DNA from: Verrucomicrobium sp.
GTDB lineage: Bacteria > Verrucomicrobiota > Verrucomicrobiia > Limisphaerales > UBA9464
Direction: 5' to 3'
Length of the DNA: 36,992 bases
NCBI GenBank assembly: GCA_021298285.1
Contig: JAJTFN010000043.1
Span: forward strand, 1 to 36,992
Shown here: one piece after another, positions 9,051-17,710 of the stretch
How positions within the stretch are numbered: position 1 is the first letter of the stretch
How the letters are laid out: each line of letters starts with the position of its first letter
Made by a program: the position numbers and the translations under genes
Notes under the pieces: model-generated
Database searches by the model: none
Told to the model about the DNA's origin: nothing
What the model saw: the letters and a program-made list of their open reading frames with translations, nothing else

Positions 9051-9830
9051 TCACTTCCAGCTGTAGATGTTGTCGCGGTTGTTCGGGTGGTCCTGGTCGG
9101 CCGTGAAATCGGCCTTGCCGTCGGGCCCGAGGGACATCACCAGCGTGTTGCCGGGGATGAACCGGGGCTGGGCCGGGCGGCCCGGTGCCACCAGCGGGAA
9201 GGGGCTCAGGACCCGGCTGTCGTAGTCGAGGTCCAGCACGATGATGTAGGGGTGTCCCCACGGGTCGCGGTACACGCCCAGGTCATCGACGCCGTTGGGC
9301 TGGTTGCGCCCCACGGTCTTGGTGGCCAGATACACCGTGCGCTTGGGGTTCTGGTTGTTGTTCAGGTTGACCGCATCGGCCACCCCACCCTGGATGTCGG
9401 CCACGCTCTGTGCGGTGAGGATGGCGATCACCTCGGAGTTGTTGGCCTCGCGGCCGCTGTTGCCCAGGTCGCGGACCAGCTGGTAGCCCGTCTTGGTGGC
9501 CACGGTCGGCGTGGGCAGCACGCCCTTGGCGTCGGGCGTGTTGGCGTTGCCGAAGATCCAGTCGGGCGCGCCCGCCGGGCGGCCGGGCAGGCCGTGGGCG
9601 TCGCGGGTCCGCTTGGTTGCCGGCAGGCGGGAGTAGTCGGCCTGGTACGAGTTGATCGCGCCCACGATGCCCGTGACCTCGACCTTGGCCTTGGCCGACT
9701 TGGCCTTGGTCGTCGCCGAGGCGATCGCCGGCAGGAGCATCGCCGCCAGGATGCCGATGATGGCGATGACGACGAGGAGTTCGATGAGCGTGAAGGCGGC
9801 GTGGCGCCGGGCGGTCGTTCGGGTCTTCAT
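9051..9830 (-). CDS. GspG-like prepilin-type protein
   Basis: The protein has 259 residues: a 12-residue leader, cleavage motif AAFTLIELLVVIAIIGILA (Ala12|Phe13, Glu17), then the N-terminal helix of a major pseudopilin. The following KVEVTGIVGAINSYQADYSRLP segment is the alpha1-C/loop region typical of GspG-type proteins. The C-terminal part has the YRDPWGHPYIIVLD signature of GspG-like pseudopilins, where the DPWG loop normally sits beside the calcium site. At 259 residues it is longer than classical GspG (about 140). ATG 9830 is used; the upstream extension of the frame is antisense-style noise rich in Arg and Pro. It lies 97 bases after another GspG-like gene. Confidence 0.88.
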   Translation of the reverse strand: MKTRTTARRHAAFTLIELLVVIAIIGILAAMLLPAIASATTKAKSAKAKVEVTGIVGAINSYQADYSRLPATKRTRDAHGLPGRPAGAPDWIFGNANTPDAKGVLPTPTVATKTGYQLVRDLGNSGREANNSEVIAILTAQSVADIQGGVADAVNLNNNQNPKRTVYLATKTVGRNQPNGVDDLGVYRDPWGHPYIIVLDLDYDSRVLSPFPLVAPGRPAQPRFIPGNTLVMSLGPDGKADFTADQDHPNNRDNIYSWK

Positions 9831-9927
9831 GGGTTCTCTGACGCGCGGGTGGGATCGGAAAGGGGCGTTGGTCGGGGCGATGGGCGTAGGCCGGATGGCG
9901 GGGTCTGGGATCGTCGGGCGATGGGGT

Positions 9928-10713
9928 CTAGTTGGATTCCTTCCAATTGCCGATGACCTTGACGCGGTCGCGGCCGACGGGAATCTCGGCCCACAGGTCG
10001 AAACCGCCCGGATTGTTCGTCGGGTTGGTGGACACGTAGCGCCAGGGGTTGAGCCCCCGGTTGGTGGGCACGGGATGATCGTCGCGGTTGTTGGGCCAGG
10101 CGAAGCCGCTCGAACGCTTGCCCGAGGCGTCGGTGGCGAAGCCGACGGCCAGGACCTCGATGTCGGCGTAGCCGGCGTCGCCGCGCCGGCGGAACACCTC
10201 GGCATACTGGCCTTCCTTGAAGTCGGTGGCGAAGAGCCGGTTGCGCAGCTCGGGGGGCTTGGCGTTCTGGATGCCCTCGCGGCCGAACCACTGCTGGAGC
10301 TCGACCGAGCGGATGCCGTCGCCGTCGTCGGCATCGGCGCGCGGGATGAAGAAGCCGTCGGCCCGGGTGGCGTTGGTGAGGTAGACGCCCGACAACTCGT
10401 AGAAGAGGGGGCTCAGGGCCGGAGTGGAAAGGGTCTGGAACCCCTGCCCCGGAACGGCAACCCGGCGGATGCCGTCGGGCGGATACACCCCGAACCGCGC
10501 CTTGTAGGCCTCGATCAGCGTCACCAGTTGCTGCAGCTCGGCCCGCACCCGCGACTCCTTCATCTTCGTCGCGGCCGCCGGGGCCAATCCGACCACCATG
10601 CCCGCGAGGATGCCGATGATGGACATGACCACCAGCAGCTCCAGCAGGGTGAACGCGGCCCGGCCCCGGGTGGTGACCGGGGTGCGTGGGGACGATGGGC
10701 GGCAGGATCTCAT
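9928..10713 (-). CDS. GspG-like prepilin-type protein
   Basis: This 261-residue protein has a 20-residue Arg/Pro-rich leader and the cleavage site Ala20|Phe21 in AAFTLLELLVVMSIIGILA (Glu25). The region after the helix (VRAELQQLVTLIEAYKARFGVYPPD) is a clear GspG/type II pseudopilin hallmark. Residues about 95-115 read LFYELSGVYLTNATRADGF, a pattern I associate with Verrucomicrobiota GspG paralogues. It is the first prepilin gene after the BrnT-BrnA pair, 34 bases downstream of the antitoxin stop with no obvious terminator between them, so read-through from the toxin-antitoxin promoter is possible. It is probably a major or alternative pseudopilin subunit of the system encoded around it. Confidence 0.88.
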   Translation of the reverse strand: MRSCRPSSPRTPVTTRGRAAFTLLELLVVMSIIGILAGMVVGLAPAAATKMKESRVRAELQQLVTLIEAYKARFGVYPPDGIRRVAVPGQGFQTLSTPALSPLFYELSGVYLTNATRADGFFIPRADADDGDGIRSVELQQWFGREGIQNAKPPELRNRLFATDFKEGQYAEVFRRRGDAGYADIEVLAVGFATDASGKRSSGFAWPNNRDDHPVPTNRGLNPWRYVSTNPTNNPGGFDLWAEIPVGRDRVKVIGNWKESN

Positions 10714-10747
10714 GGGTTCACGCGGGAGCGGCGACTTTCCCGAAGGA

Positions 10748-11029
10748 TCAACGGTCCTTCAATTCCTTTTCCATGCGCTCGCTCAGCCACTGCTTGATCA
10801 TGCTCTGGTAATTGAGGAACCGGGAGCGGGCCAGGCGCTTGATGCGGCTGAGCATCCGGGGATCCATCCGCAGGGTGATGGTGATGGATTCGGACTGCTC
10901 CGAACCCGCGGTGGCCGACAGGTCCATCAGGCGCGGATCGACCTGGTTGTCCGCCCAGAAGTCGGCCTCGGCCTGCTCGCTGTCGAAGAGCGGGACGTCG
11001 TCCCAGGACTGGATGGTCTGCTGGTTCAT
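10748..11029 (-). CDS. brnA: BrnA-like CopG-family antitoxin
   Basis: The 93-residue protein begins with an acidic segment (VPLFDSEQAEADFWADNQVD) that matches the toxin-binding part of CopG-type antitoxins (PF12441). It ends with a ribbon-helix-helix DNA-binding domain, about residues 48-90: the SITITLRMD strand, then RIKRLARSRFLNYQSMIKQWL helices. The family neutralises BrnT RNase toxins and represses its own promoter. It starts 30 bases after the stop of the BrnT-like gene, the toxin-first order usual for brnTA. The ATG at 11029 is the only sensible start. An inverted repeat over the promoter upstream of the toxin could be its operator. Confidence 0.85.
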   Translation of the reverse strand: MNQQTIQSWDDVPLFDSEQAEADFWADNQVDPRLMDLSATAGSEQSESITITLRMDPRMLSRIKRLARSRFLNYQSMIKQWLSERMEKELKDR

Positions 11030-11059
11030 GGAACGCGGGAGCGCGCAGGTCGGCCGGGC

Positions 11060-11347
11060 TCACCCCGCCAGGGCCTGGGTCAGCCGGCGCTGGTAGAAGT
11101 ACGCCTCGGCGTCGGTGAAGGGCCGGGACAGGATGACCCGGATGACCTTGCCGTTGGTCCGGTACACGCTGAAGAGGCCCTGCCCCCCGGCCGATTGGCC
11201 CAGGTTGAAGAACCGGGCCTGCACCCCGAATCGCGGCGAATCGGGCAGCAACCGGATGGCGAAGGGATCCTCGAACGATTCCTCGATCGCCGGGATGGAG
11301 ACCGATCCGTCCAGTTCGAAGGGCAGGTTGTTCCAGTCGAACTCCAT
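11060..11347 (-). CDS. brnT: BrnT-like toxin of a type II toxin-antitoxin system
   Basis: The 95-residue protein opens with MEFDWN and contains the EESFEDPFAIRL, ARFFNLGQ, LFSVYRTNGKVIRVI and LSRPFTDAEAYFYQRR segments. These follow the strand-helix plan of BrnT ribonuclease toxins (PF04365). The canonical motif near the C-terminus usually reads RIISAR; here it is RVILSRP, so the catalytic surface may be modified. A GTG at 11356 would add MGS. I chose the ATG at 11347 because the family begins with ME(F/W) and a G-rich GGGTGGG lies just upstream. The cognate antitoxin follows directly. Alternatively it is a BrnT paralogue that has lost RNase activity; only the family call is supported. Confidence 0.75.
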   Translation of the reverse strand: MEFDWNNLPFELDGSVSIPAIEESFEDPFAIRLLPDSPRFGVQARFFNLGQSAGGQGLFSVYRTNGKVIRVILSRPFTDAEAYFYQRRLTQALAG

Positions 11348-11393
11348 TGAGCCCACCCGTCAGTCCATTCGAGTATGGCCGATGCGCATTCAA

Positions 11394-11414
11394 TGTAACT
11401 ACTTTGTATTTACA
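11394..11414 (-). promoter_or_regulatory. Putative BrnA operator (inverted repeat over the -10 region)
   Basis: Read on the minus strand, arms TGTAAATA and TAGTTACA are inverted repeats with one mismatch, separated by CAAAG. The element overlaps the -10 candidate of the brnT promoter. It is one of the most AT-rich stretches in the region. Ribbon-helix-helix antitoxins typically bind such repeats for autoregulation; binding here is inferred. Confidence 0.5.
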
Positions 11415-11435
11415 CCTGCGCAGCACCCCGGTCAA
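11407..11435 (-). promoter_or_regulatory. Putative sigma70-type promoter of brnTA
   Basis: On the minus strand TTGACC (complement of 11430-11435) and TAAATA (complement of 11407-11412) are separated by exactly 17 bases, and a TG precedes the -10. The predicted start of transcription would be about 50 bases before the brnT ATG. The -35 matches consensus at five of six positions; the -10 is weaker. Confidence 0.5.
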
Positions 11436-11455
11436 GCGGCACCCACCGTTCGATC

Positions 11456-11485
11456 AAAAAAGGCCATCGGCACCGGCCGATGGCC
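11456..11485 (-). terminator. Rho-independent terminator after the gspF-like gene
   Basis: A perfect 10-base-pair stem (GGCCATCGGC with GCCGATGGCC, 11462-11485) with a four-base loop is followed, in the minus-strand direction, by six T residues (complement of 11456-11461). It begins 20 bases after the stop of the GspF-like gene, so it ends the ATPase/platform operon and separates it from brnTA. Confidence 0.88.
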
Positions 11486-11505
11486 CGGGGAAGGCCCCAG
11501 TCCGC

Positions 11506-12867
11506 CTAGTCGCCACCGCCACCACCGGTGTCACCACCGAGGGTCTCCATCAGCTTGATGAGCGGCAGGAACATCGCGATGACGATGGAACCCACCACCA
11601 CCGCGAGGAACACGATCATGATCGGCTCGAGGAGCGAGGTCATGGCCGAGACGGCGTTGTCGACCTCCTCGTCGTAGTTGTCCGAGATCTTGAGGAGCAT
11701 CTCCGGCAGCGCGCCGGTCTGCTCGCCGACGTCCACCATCGAGACGACCATCGGCGGGAAGACCCCCGACTTCTCCAGGGGCGCCGTGATGGTCTCGCCC
11801 TCCTTGACCGACTCGTGGATGTCGAGCACCGCCTTGGCGACGACCACGTTGCCGGCCGTTTCGCGGACGATGTTCAGCGCCTGGAGGATGGGCACGCCCG
11901 ACTGGACCAGGGTGCCCAGGGTGCGGGTGAACCGCGCGATGGCCACCTTGCTGATGACCGGGCCGAGGGCCGGCATGTGCAGCTTGAACTTGTCGAAGTA
12001 CCAGAGGCCGAGCTTGGTCTTGATGGACACCTTGAAGGCGATGACGAAGATGACGATGCCCCAGACCACCTGGCCCGGGAACGGCATGCCGCCGAAGAAC
12101 CAGTCCGGGAAGATCACCGTGTTGTCCTTCAGGGTCTCGGAGATCTTCAGCACGAAGAGGGTGAACTCCGGCATGCCGGCGTCGCCGCCCAGCAGGTCGG
12201 CGAAGATCATCTTGAACTTCGGCACGACGACGATCATCAGCAGGGCCACGATGCCCACCGCCACGACCATGACCGCGATGGGATAGAACATGGCGGCCAC
12301 GACCTTGCCCTTGATCTTCTCGGCCTTCTCCATGAACTCGGCCAGACGCTTGAGGACGACCTCGAGCACACCGCCCAGCTCGCCCGCCTTCACCATGTTG
12401 ACGAAGAGCCGATTGAAGACCTTGGGGTGCTGGGCCAGGCCCTCGGAAAAGGTCGAGCCGCCCTCGATGGAGAGCGACAGGTCGCTCAGGATCTTCTTGA
12501 GCGTGGGGTTGCGCTCCTGCTTCTCAAGCACGCGCAGTCCGCGCAGCAGCGGGAGACCCGCCTCGACCAGGGTGGCCAGCTGACGGGTGAAGGTGGTGAG
12601 CACCTTGGCCTTCACCTTGCCGCCGAAGCCGGGGATCTTGATGTTGATCTGGCCGGCCCCCTTCTTCTTGCCCTTGCCCGCGGCCGCGCCGCCGGCGCCC
12701 TTGCCACCCTTGGCGTCGGACTTGGGCGGAGCCACCTCGGTCACCTTGGTCGGCAGAAAGCCCATCTCCTTGAGGCGGTTGAGCGCCTCGGCCTGGCTGC
12801 CGACCTCGAGGACACCCTTGGTCTCCTTGCCGCTGCTGTCCATGGCGACGTAGTTGAATTTGGCCAT
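11506..12867 (-). CDS. Type II secretion / type IV pilus inner-membrane platform protein (GspF/PilC family)
   Basis: The 453-residue protein has the GspF/PilC layout. An N-terminal domain starts with FNYVAMDSSGKETKG and includes an EALNRLKEMGFLPTKV segment. Two T2SSF domains follow, each with the family pattern (TFTRQLATLVEAGLPLLRGL and RFTRTLGTLVQSGVPILQAL). Membrane segments lie at about residues 192-220, 265-280 and 414-436. The GEQTG motif near residue 380 is conserved in the family. A Gly/Lys/Ala low-complexity linker at about residues 46-75 and a Gly-rich C-terminus are unusual. A strong Shine-Dalgarno (GAGGAGA) precedes ATG 12867. It is the last gene of the four-gene assembly block and ends at a clear terminator. 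It anchors the pseudopilus assembly machinery in the inner membrane and couples it to the PilB-type ATPases. Confidence 0.94.
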   Translation of the reverse strand: MAKFNYVAMDSSGKETKGVLEVGSQAEALNRLKEMGFLPTKVTEVAPPKSDAKGGKGAGGAAAGKGKKKGAGQINIKIPGFGGKVKAKVLTTFTRQLATLVEAGLPLLRGLRVLEKQERNPTLKKILSDLSLSIEGGSTFSEGLAQHPKVFNRLFVNMVKAGELGGVLEVVLKRLAEFMEKAEKIKGKVVAAMFYPIAVMVVAVGIVALLMIVVVPKFKMIFADLLGGDAGMPEFTLFVLKISETLKDNTVIFPDWFFGGMPFPGQVVWGIVIFVIAFKVSIKTKLGLWYFDKFKLHMPALGPVISKVAIARFTRTLGTLVQSGVPILQALNIVRETAGNVVVAKAVLDIHESVKEGETITAPLEKSGVFPPMVVSMVDVGEQTGALPEMLLKISDNYDEEVDNAVSAMTSLLEPIMIVFLAVVVGSIVIAMFLPLIKLMETLGGDTGGGGGD

Positions 12868-12952
12868 ATCGGTCTCCTCGGGAATGGGGTCGAAAAAGGG
12901 TCGGAAAAAGGGGTTGGATTGCCCGGTCGCCGGGTAGGGTCGCGGGGACGGA

Positions 12953-14653
12953 TCAGGTGTACTTCAGCACTTCCTCGACGGTGGTCTCGCCGGCGTAGAT
13001 ACCCCGGAGGCCGTCCTCACGCAAGGTCACCATTCCCTGCTCGATGGCCTTCTGCCGGACGACGACGGTCGGCGCGCGGTCGTTGATGAGGTTTCGGATC
13101 GGATCCGAGACGGCCAGCAGCTCGTAGATGCCCTTGCGACCCCGGTAGCCCGTGTCGTTGCAGGTCCCGCAGCCGCGGCCGTAGTAGAAGGTCTTGTCGC
13201 CGATGTCGTGGGCCGAGAGGTTGAGGTTCTGCAGCTGCGACTCGCTCGGCTCGAACGGGGTCCGGCAGGTCGGGCACACCCGGCGTACCAGGCGCTGGGC
13301 CAGCACGGCCAGGAGGGTGGACGAGATGAGGAAGGGCTCGACGCCCATGTCGACCATGCGGGTGACGGCGCCGGCGGCGTCGTTGGTGTGCAGCGTGGAG
13401 AGCACCAGGTGGCCGGTCAGCGAGGCCTGCACGGCGATCTGGGCCGTCTCGAGGTCGCGGATCTCACCCAGCATGATGATGTCGGGGTCCTGGCGGAGGA
13501 ACGCGCGCAGTGCCTTGGCGAAGGTCATGCCCGCACCCTCGTTGACCTGGACCTGCATGATCCCCTCGATGTCGAACTCGACCGGGTCCTCGACCGTCAG
13601 CAGCTTGGTGTCGATCTGGTTGATCTGCCGGAGGCACGAGTAGAGCGTGGTGGTCTTGCCGCAGCCGGTGGGCCCGGTGACCGTGAAGATGCCGTTGGGC
13701 TGGTTGATGGTCTCGATGATGTAGTCGTAGCCGTCCTTGGGCAGGCCCAGGGTGTCGAGCTGCAGCTGCACGGCGCCGCGGTCGAGCACGCGGAGCACCA
13801 CCGACTCGCCGAAGGCCGTGGGCAGGGTCGAGATGCGGAGATCGACCTGCTTGCCCGAGATCACCGTGCTGATGCGCCCGTCCTGCGGGAGCCGTCGCTC
13901 GGAGATGTTCAGGTTGGCCATGATCTTCAGGCGCGAGGTCACCGGCGTCGACAGGTGCCGGGGCGGCGGGGCCATCTCGTAGAGGGCGCCGTCCACGCGG
14001 TAGCGGATCTTGAACTCGTCCTCGAAGGGCTCGAAGTGGATGTCCGAGGCCCGGTCCTGCACGGCCTGCATCAGGACGAGGTTCACGAACTTGACCACCG
14101 GGACGTCGTTGACGGCATCGTCCAGCGAGATGGACATGCCCTTGGGCCCTTCCTCCTTGACCACCTCGCCGTCACCCCCGAGCTCCTTGAGCAGCTGGGC
14201 GTACCCGAGGTCGGCCTGGGCGGGGTAGAACTTCTCGACGCAGGCGGCGATCTCGACGGGGTTGGCCACCACCAGCTGGAGCGTGTGCTTCAGCGAGAAA
14301 CCCAGCTCGTCCATCGTCTGGGGGTTGAGCGGGTCGGCCAGGGCGATCTGCAAGGTGTCGCCGTAGAGGGCCACGGGCACCACCTGATACATGCGGGCCG
14401 TCTCGGTCGGCACGGCGGCGATGGCCTCGGGCGGGATGGTCTCCGGCTCGAGGGTCACCACCATGGTGCCCAGGTGGTCGGCCATGATCTGCAGGATGGA
14501 GTCGAGGTCGAGCAGCCCGTAGTCCTGGAGGATCTGGGTGACCGGCTTGCCGCTGCGCTGCACCTCCTGGGCGATCTCCTCGATCTGGAGGTCGTCAAGC
14601 AGCCCGCGCTCGCGGATGAGCGCGACCAGTGGGTGGGAGATGGCTTCGGGCAT
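12953..14653 (-). CDS. PilB/GspE-family assembly ATPase (copy 1)
   Basis: The 566-residue protein has an N-terminal MshEN/T2SSE_N-like domain (about residues 1-150) followed by the GspE ATPase core. Visible motifs are Walker [11 protein letters not shown] (about 325-334), the Asp box region (VEDPVEF), Walker [11 protein letters not shown] (about 389-398) and the His box (STLHTNDA). A four-Cys zinc site is formed by CPTC (about 458) and CGTC (about 493). ATP hydrolysis drives extrusion of pseudopilin from the membrane. It begins 18 bases after the pilT-like stop, with no clear Shine-Dalgarno, and is followed by the platform protein. Full length and all catalytic motifs are intact. A second, divergent copy lies two genes upstream. 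Whether it serves pilus extension or type II secretion cannot be decided from the sequence. Confidence 0.94.
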   Translation of the reverse strand: MPEAISHPLVALIRERGLLDDLQIEEIAQEVQRSGKPVTQILQDYGLLDLDSILQIMADHLGTMVVTLEPETIPPEAIAAVPTETARMYQVVPVALYGDTLQIALADPLNPQTMDELGFSLKHTLQLVVANPVEIAACVEKFYPAQADLGYAQLLKELGGDGEVVKEEGPKGMSISLDDAVNDVPVVKFVNLVLMQAVQDRASDIHFEPFEDEFKIRYRVDGALYEMAPPPRHLSTPVTSRLKIMANLNISERRLPQDGRISTVISGKQVDLRISTLPTAFGESVVLRVLDRGAVQLQLDTLGLPKDGYDYIIETINQPNGIFTVTGPTGCGKTTTLYSCLRQINQIDTKLLTVEDPVEFDIEGIMQVQVNEGAGMTFAKALRAFLRQDPDIIMLGEIRDLETAQIAVQASLTGHLVLSTLHTNDAAGAVTRMVDMGVEPFLISSTLLAVLAQRLVRRVCPTCRTPFEPSESQLQNLNLSAHDIGDKTFYYGRGCGTCNDTGYRGRKGIYELLAVSDPIRNLINDRAPTVVVRQKAIEQGMVTLREDGLRGIYAGETTVEEVLKYT

Positions 14654-14671
14654 GGCGTGGGTCGGTCGGGG

Positions 14672-15772
14672 TTACTTGCGGGCCTGGGTCTCGGCGCGGG
14701 AGGCTCGGATCTCCTCCAGTTTCTGGTGGATGGTCATGGGATCCAGCGCCTTGGTCACGACCTCCTCCTCGGAGATCATGCCGGCCTGCCACTTGTCGAG
14801 CAGGAAGCCGTCGAGGGTGACCATGCCGTATTTCGAGCCCGTCTGGATGTCGGACTGGATGCGGAAGGTCTTGTTGTCGCGGATGAGCGCCGCCACCGAC
14901 GGCGTGTTGATCATGATCTCGAAGACGGCCACGCGGCCCGGCTTGTCGATCCGGGGCACGAGCAGCTGGGAGATCACGCCCTGGAGCACCGTGGAAAGCT
15001 GGATGCGGATGGTCTCCTGCTGGTTCTGCGGGAAGGCGTTGACGATACGGTCGATCGTCTTGGCCGCGCCGGTGGTGTGCAGGGTGCCGAAGACCAGGTG
15101 GCCGGTCTCGGCCGCGGTGATCGCCGCCTCCATCGTCTCGAGATCGCGGAGCTCGCCGACCAGGATGATGTCGGGGTCCTGACGCAACGCGCGGCGCAGC
15201 GCCTCGGCGAAGGTGGGCACGTCGACGTTGACCTCCCGCTGCGTCACCACCGCCTTCTTGTGCTTGTGGTAGTACTCGATGGGGTCCTCGATGGTGATGA
15301 TGTGCGCCTCGTCCTTCTCCTCGTTGAGGATGTTGAGGAGCGAGGCCAGCGTCGTGGTCTTGCCCGAGCCGGTCGGGCCCACCACCAGCACCAGGCCGCG
15401 GGGCTTGTTGATGAGCGTCCGGACGCTGCTGGGGATGCCGATCTGCTCCATCGTGAGGAGCTTCGAGGGGATCTGCCGCAGCACGAGGGCGAAGTTTCCC
15501 TTCTCCTTGAAGGCGCTGACGCGGAAGCGGGCCAGCTCGCCGAAGGCGAAGCCGAAGTCCGCGCCGCCCTTCTCGCGGATCTGCTGGATGTGGTCTTCCG
15601 AGGTGATGGAGCGCATCAGCTCCTCGGTGTCCTCGGGGCGCAGCGGCGGGCCGTCGACGCGCTGGAGGATGCCGTGGATGCGGATGACGGGGGGAATGTT
15701 GACCCGGATGTGCAGGTCGGCTCCGCCCTCGGAGACCATCAACTGCAGCAGGTCGGACATCTGGTAGGACAT
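14672..15772 (-). CDS. pilT: Twitching motility / pilus retraction ATPase PilT
   Basis: The 366-residue protein matches PilT in length and motifs. It has an N-terminal PAS-like region ([21 protein letters not shown]), Walker [11 protein letters not shown] (about residues 129-138), Walker [11 protein letters not shown] (about 197-206) and a His box GTLHTTGA. The retraction-specific C-terminal motif reads [10 protein letters not shown] (about 291-300), corresponding to AIRNLIRE in classical PilT, with the conserved LIR core. No zinc-binding Cys pairs are present, which separates it from PilB/GspE. It lies between the two assembly ATPases. A PilT argues for retractable type IV pili rather than a pure type II system. 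ATG 15772 is used; the ATG 12 bases further in is an equally possible start. Confidence 0.94.
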   Translation of the reverse strand: MSYQMSDLLQLMVSEGGADLHIRVNIPPVIRIHGILQRVDGPPLRPEDTEELMRSITSEDHIQQIREKGGADFGFAFGELARFRVSAFKEKGNFALVLRQIPSKLLTMEQIGIPSSVRTLINKPRGLVLVVGPTGSGKTTTLASLLNILNEEKDEAHIITIEDPIEYYHKHKKAVVTQREVNVDVPTFAEALRRALRQDPDIILVGELRDLETMEAAITAAETGHLVFGTLHTTGAAKTIDRIVNAFPQNQQETIRIQLSTVLQGVISQLLVPRIDKPGRVAVFEIMINTPSVAALIRDNKTFRIQSDIQTGSKYGMVTLDGFLLDKWQAGMISEEEVVTKALDPMTIHQKLEEIRASRAETQARK

Positions 15773-15918
15773 GGGGCGTTTCTGGAAAGGGGGTTCGGGA
15801 TCGGTGGGCTGGGGGGCTCTGGGACGGACTCAGCCCGCACGGACACAAGCCGCCGGGGGCGTCACCGCCACCTCGTACAAAGCAACTCCGGGGCCATTCA
15901 TGGTCGCAATCGGTGGGG

Positions 15919-17643
15919 TCAATGCTCGGAAACGGTGGCCCGGACGACCTCGTCCACCGTCGTCACGCCGGCCAGGACCTTGCGCATGCCGTCCTCCCGG
16001 AGGGTGCGCATGCCCATCTCGCGGGCCCGGTTGCGCAGCACGTTGGACGGGACCTTGTCGTAGATCAGCTTCCGGGCCTCGTCGTTGATGTTGAAGATCT
16101 CGAAGAGGCCGAAACGCCCCTTGCAGCCCGTCTTGTTGCACTCGGGGCAGCCCTTGCCCTTCCGGGGGGTGGCCGATGCCACCTGCTCGGGGGTGAAGCC
16201 CAGGCCGGCGATCTCCTGCTCGGTCAGGACGTGGGGCGCGGCGCACTTCTTGCACACCTTGCGGACCAGGCGCTGGGCCATGAGGCAGCGGGCCGACGAG
16301 GCGACCAGGAAGGGTTTCACGCCGATGTCGATCAGACGGGCCACGGCCGACGGGGCGTCGTTGGTGTGCAGCGTGGAGAAGACGAGGTGGCCGGTCAGCG
16401 ACGCGTTGATGGCGATGGTCGCGGTCTCCATGTCGCGGATCTCACCCAGCATGATGACGTTGGGCGACTGGCGGAGCATCGAGCGCAGGGCCGCGGCGAA
16501 GGTGAAGCCGATGTGCTCGTGCACCTGCACCTGGTTGATGCCGGCCAGCATGTACTCGACCGGGTCCTCGACGGTGATGATCTTGCGGTCGGGCCGGTTG
16601 ATGTAGTTGAGGCAGCTGTAGAGCGTCGTCGTCTTGCCCGAGCCGGTCGGGCCGGTGACCAGCAGGATGCCGTCAGGCAGGCTGGTCATGCGCTCGAAGG
16701 TGGCCTGGTCGTCGGCCATGAACCCCAGCTCGGCCAGGCCCAGCCGGAGGCCGGACTTGTCGAGGATACGCATGACGATGGACTCGCCATGCGAGCAGGG
16801 GATGACGTTGACGCGCAGGTCGATGACCTTGCCTCCGACGTTGGTCTGGATGCGGCCGTCCTGCGGGATGCGCTTCTCGGCGATGCTCATCCCCGAGGAG
16901 ATCTTGAGGCGGGCGATGACCGGCGCCTGGAGCCGCTTCGGGATGTCCTTCATCTCGGTCATCATGCCGTCGATGCGGTAGCGCAGGCGGAATCGCTTGC
17001 CCATGGGCTCGAGGTGGATGTCCGAGGCCCGCAGCTTGAAGGCGTCGACGATGATCTGGTTGACCAGGCGGATGATCGGCGCGTCGGCGTCCAGCGCCTC
17101 GCTGTCGGCCCCCACCTCGCCCTTGAGCGCCCCGACCTCGACCTCACCCTCGGTGATGTCCTGGATCATCTTGGCGATCTCGGAGTCGCCGCGACCTCCG
17201 CCGCCGCCCGAGTTGCCGTAGTACTTGTCCAGGGCCGCCTTCAGGTCGTCTTCGCTGGTGACGCGGTACTCGAGGGTCTTGCCGAGGGATACCTGGAGGC
17301 CGTCGATGGCCTCGATGTCGGACGGGTCGGACAGGGCGACGACCACCGTGCCGTCATGGGCGGCGACCGGGACGGCGTTGTACTTGCGGGCCACGTGCCG
17401 GGGGACGGCGTTGATGACCTCGTCGGTGAGCCGGGTCTCCGCGAGGTTGACCATCTCGACGCCGAAGTAGGTCGACTTGGCCATGACGACCAGCGATGCC
17501 TCCAGGCGGCCGGTCTTGACCAGGGTGTCCACCACCCCCTCCCCCGAGGCCTCGGCCTCCGGGCGCACCTCGGCGACGGCCTCCTGGGTCGTCAGACCCA
17601 TGTCGAGCATGGTTTCGAGAAGAAAATCGTCTTTGGCAGCCAC
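15919..17643 (-). CDS. PilB/GspE-family assembly ATPase (copy 2)
   Basis: The 574-residue protein has an N-terminal MshEN-like domain (about 1-145), a Gly-rich hinge (GNSGGGGGRGDSE) and a complete GspE core. Motifs are Walker [11 protein letters not shown] (about 328-338), VEDPVEY, Walker [11 protein letters not shown] (about 394-403), STLHTND, and zinc ligands CKKC (about 461) and CPEC (about 498). It differs from copy 1 across the N-terminal domain and hinge, so this is not a recent duplication. The start is a GTG at 17643, chosen because GAGGA sits four bases before it and no ATG precedes the conserved region. It is the first gene of the block, 60 bases downstream of a promoter candidate and 146 bases before pilT. 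Confidence 0.93.
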   Translation of the reverse strand: MAAKDDFLLETMLDMGLTTQEAVAEVRPEAEASGEGVVDTLVKTGRLEASLVVMAKSTYFGVEMVNLAETRLTDEVINAVPRHVARKYNAVPVAAHDGTVVVALSDPSDIEAIDGLQVSLGKTLEYRVTSEDDLKAALDKYYGNSGGGGGRGDSEIAKMIQDITEGEVEVGALKGEVGADSEALDADAPIIRLVNQIIVDAFKLRASDIHLEPMGKRFRLRYRIDGMMTEMKDIPKRLQAPVIARLKISSGMSIAEKRIPQDGRIQTNVGGKVIDLRVNVIPCSHGESIVMRILDKSGLRLGLAELGFMADDQATFERMTSLPDGILLVTGPTGSGKTTTLYSCLNYINRPDRKIITVEDPVEYMLAGINQVQVHEHIGFTFAAALRSMLRQSPNVIMLGEIRDMETATIAINASLTGHLVFSTLHTNDAPSAVARLIDIGVKPFLVASSARCLMAQRLVRKVCKKCAAPHVLTEQEIAGLGFTPEQVASATPRKGKGCPECNKTGCKGRFGLFEIFNINDEARKLIYDKVPSNVLRNRAREMGMRTLREDGMRKVLAGVTTVDEVVRATVSEH

Positions 17644-17710
17644 GGTGTCCTCGGGATTTTCCGTCGGCCCAGCCCAGGGGGAGCGCAGGTCTCGGGAACA
17701 AGTGCCGGTG

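Noticed and set aside
12868-12952. Possible terminator between the PilB copy 1 and GspF-like genes
   Set aside because: There is only a 5-base-pair stem (CCCGG/CCGGG) and the T run is 15 bases away. The strong ribosome site and shared function favour one operon.
13208-16063. Plus-strand open frame of 951 codons
   Set aside because: It lies opposite the PilB- and PilT-type ATPases, which have complete motifs; the antisense product is His/Leu/Asp-rich without any domain.
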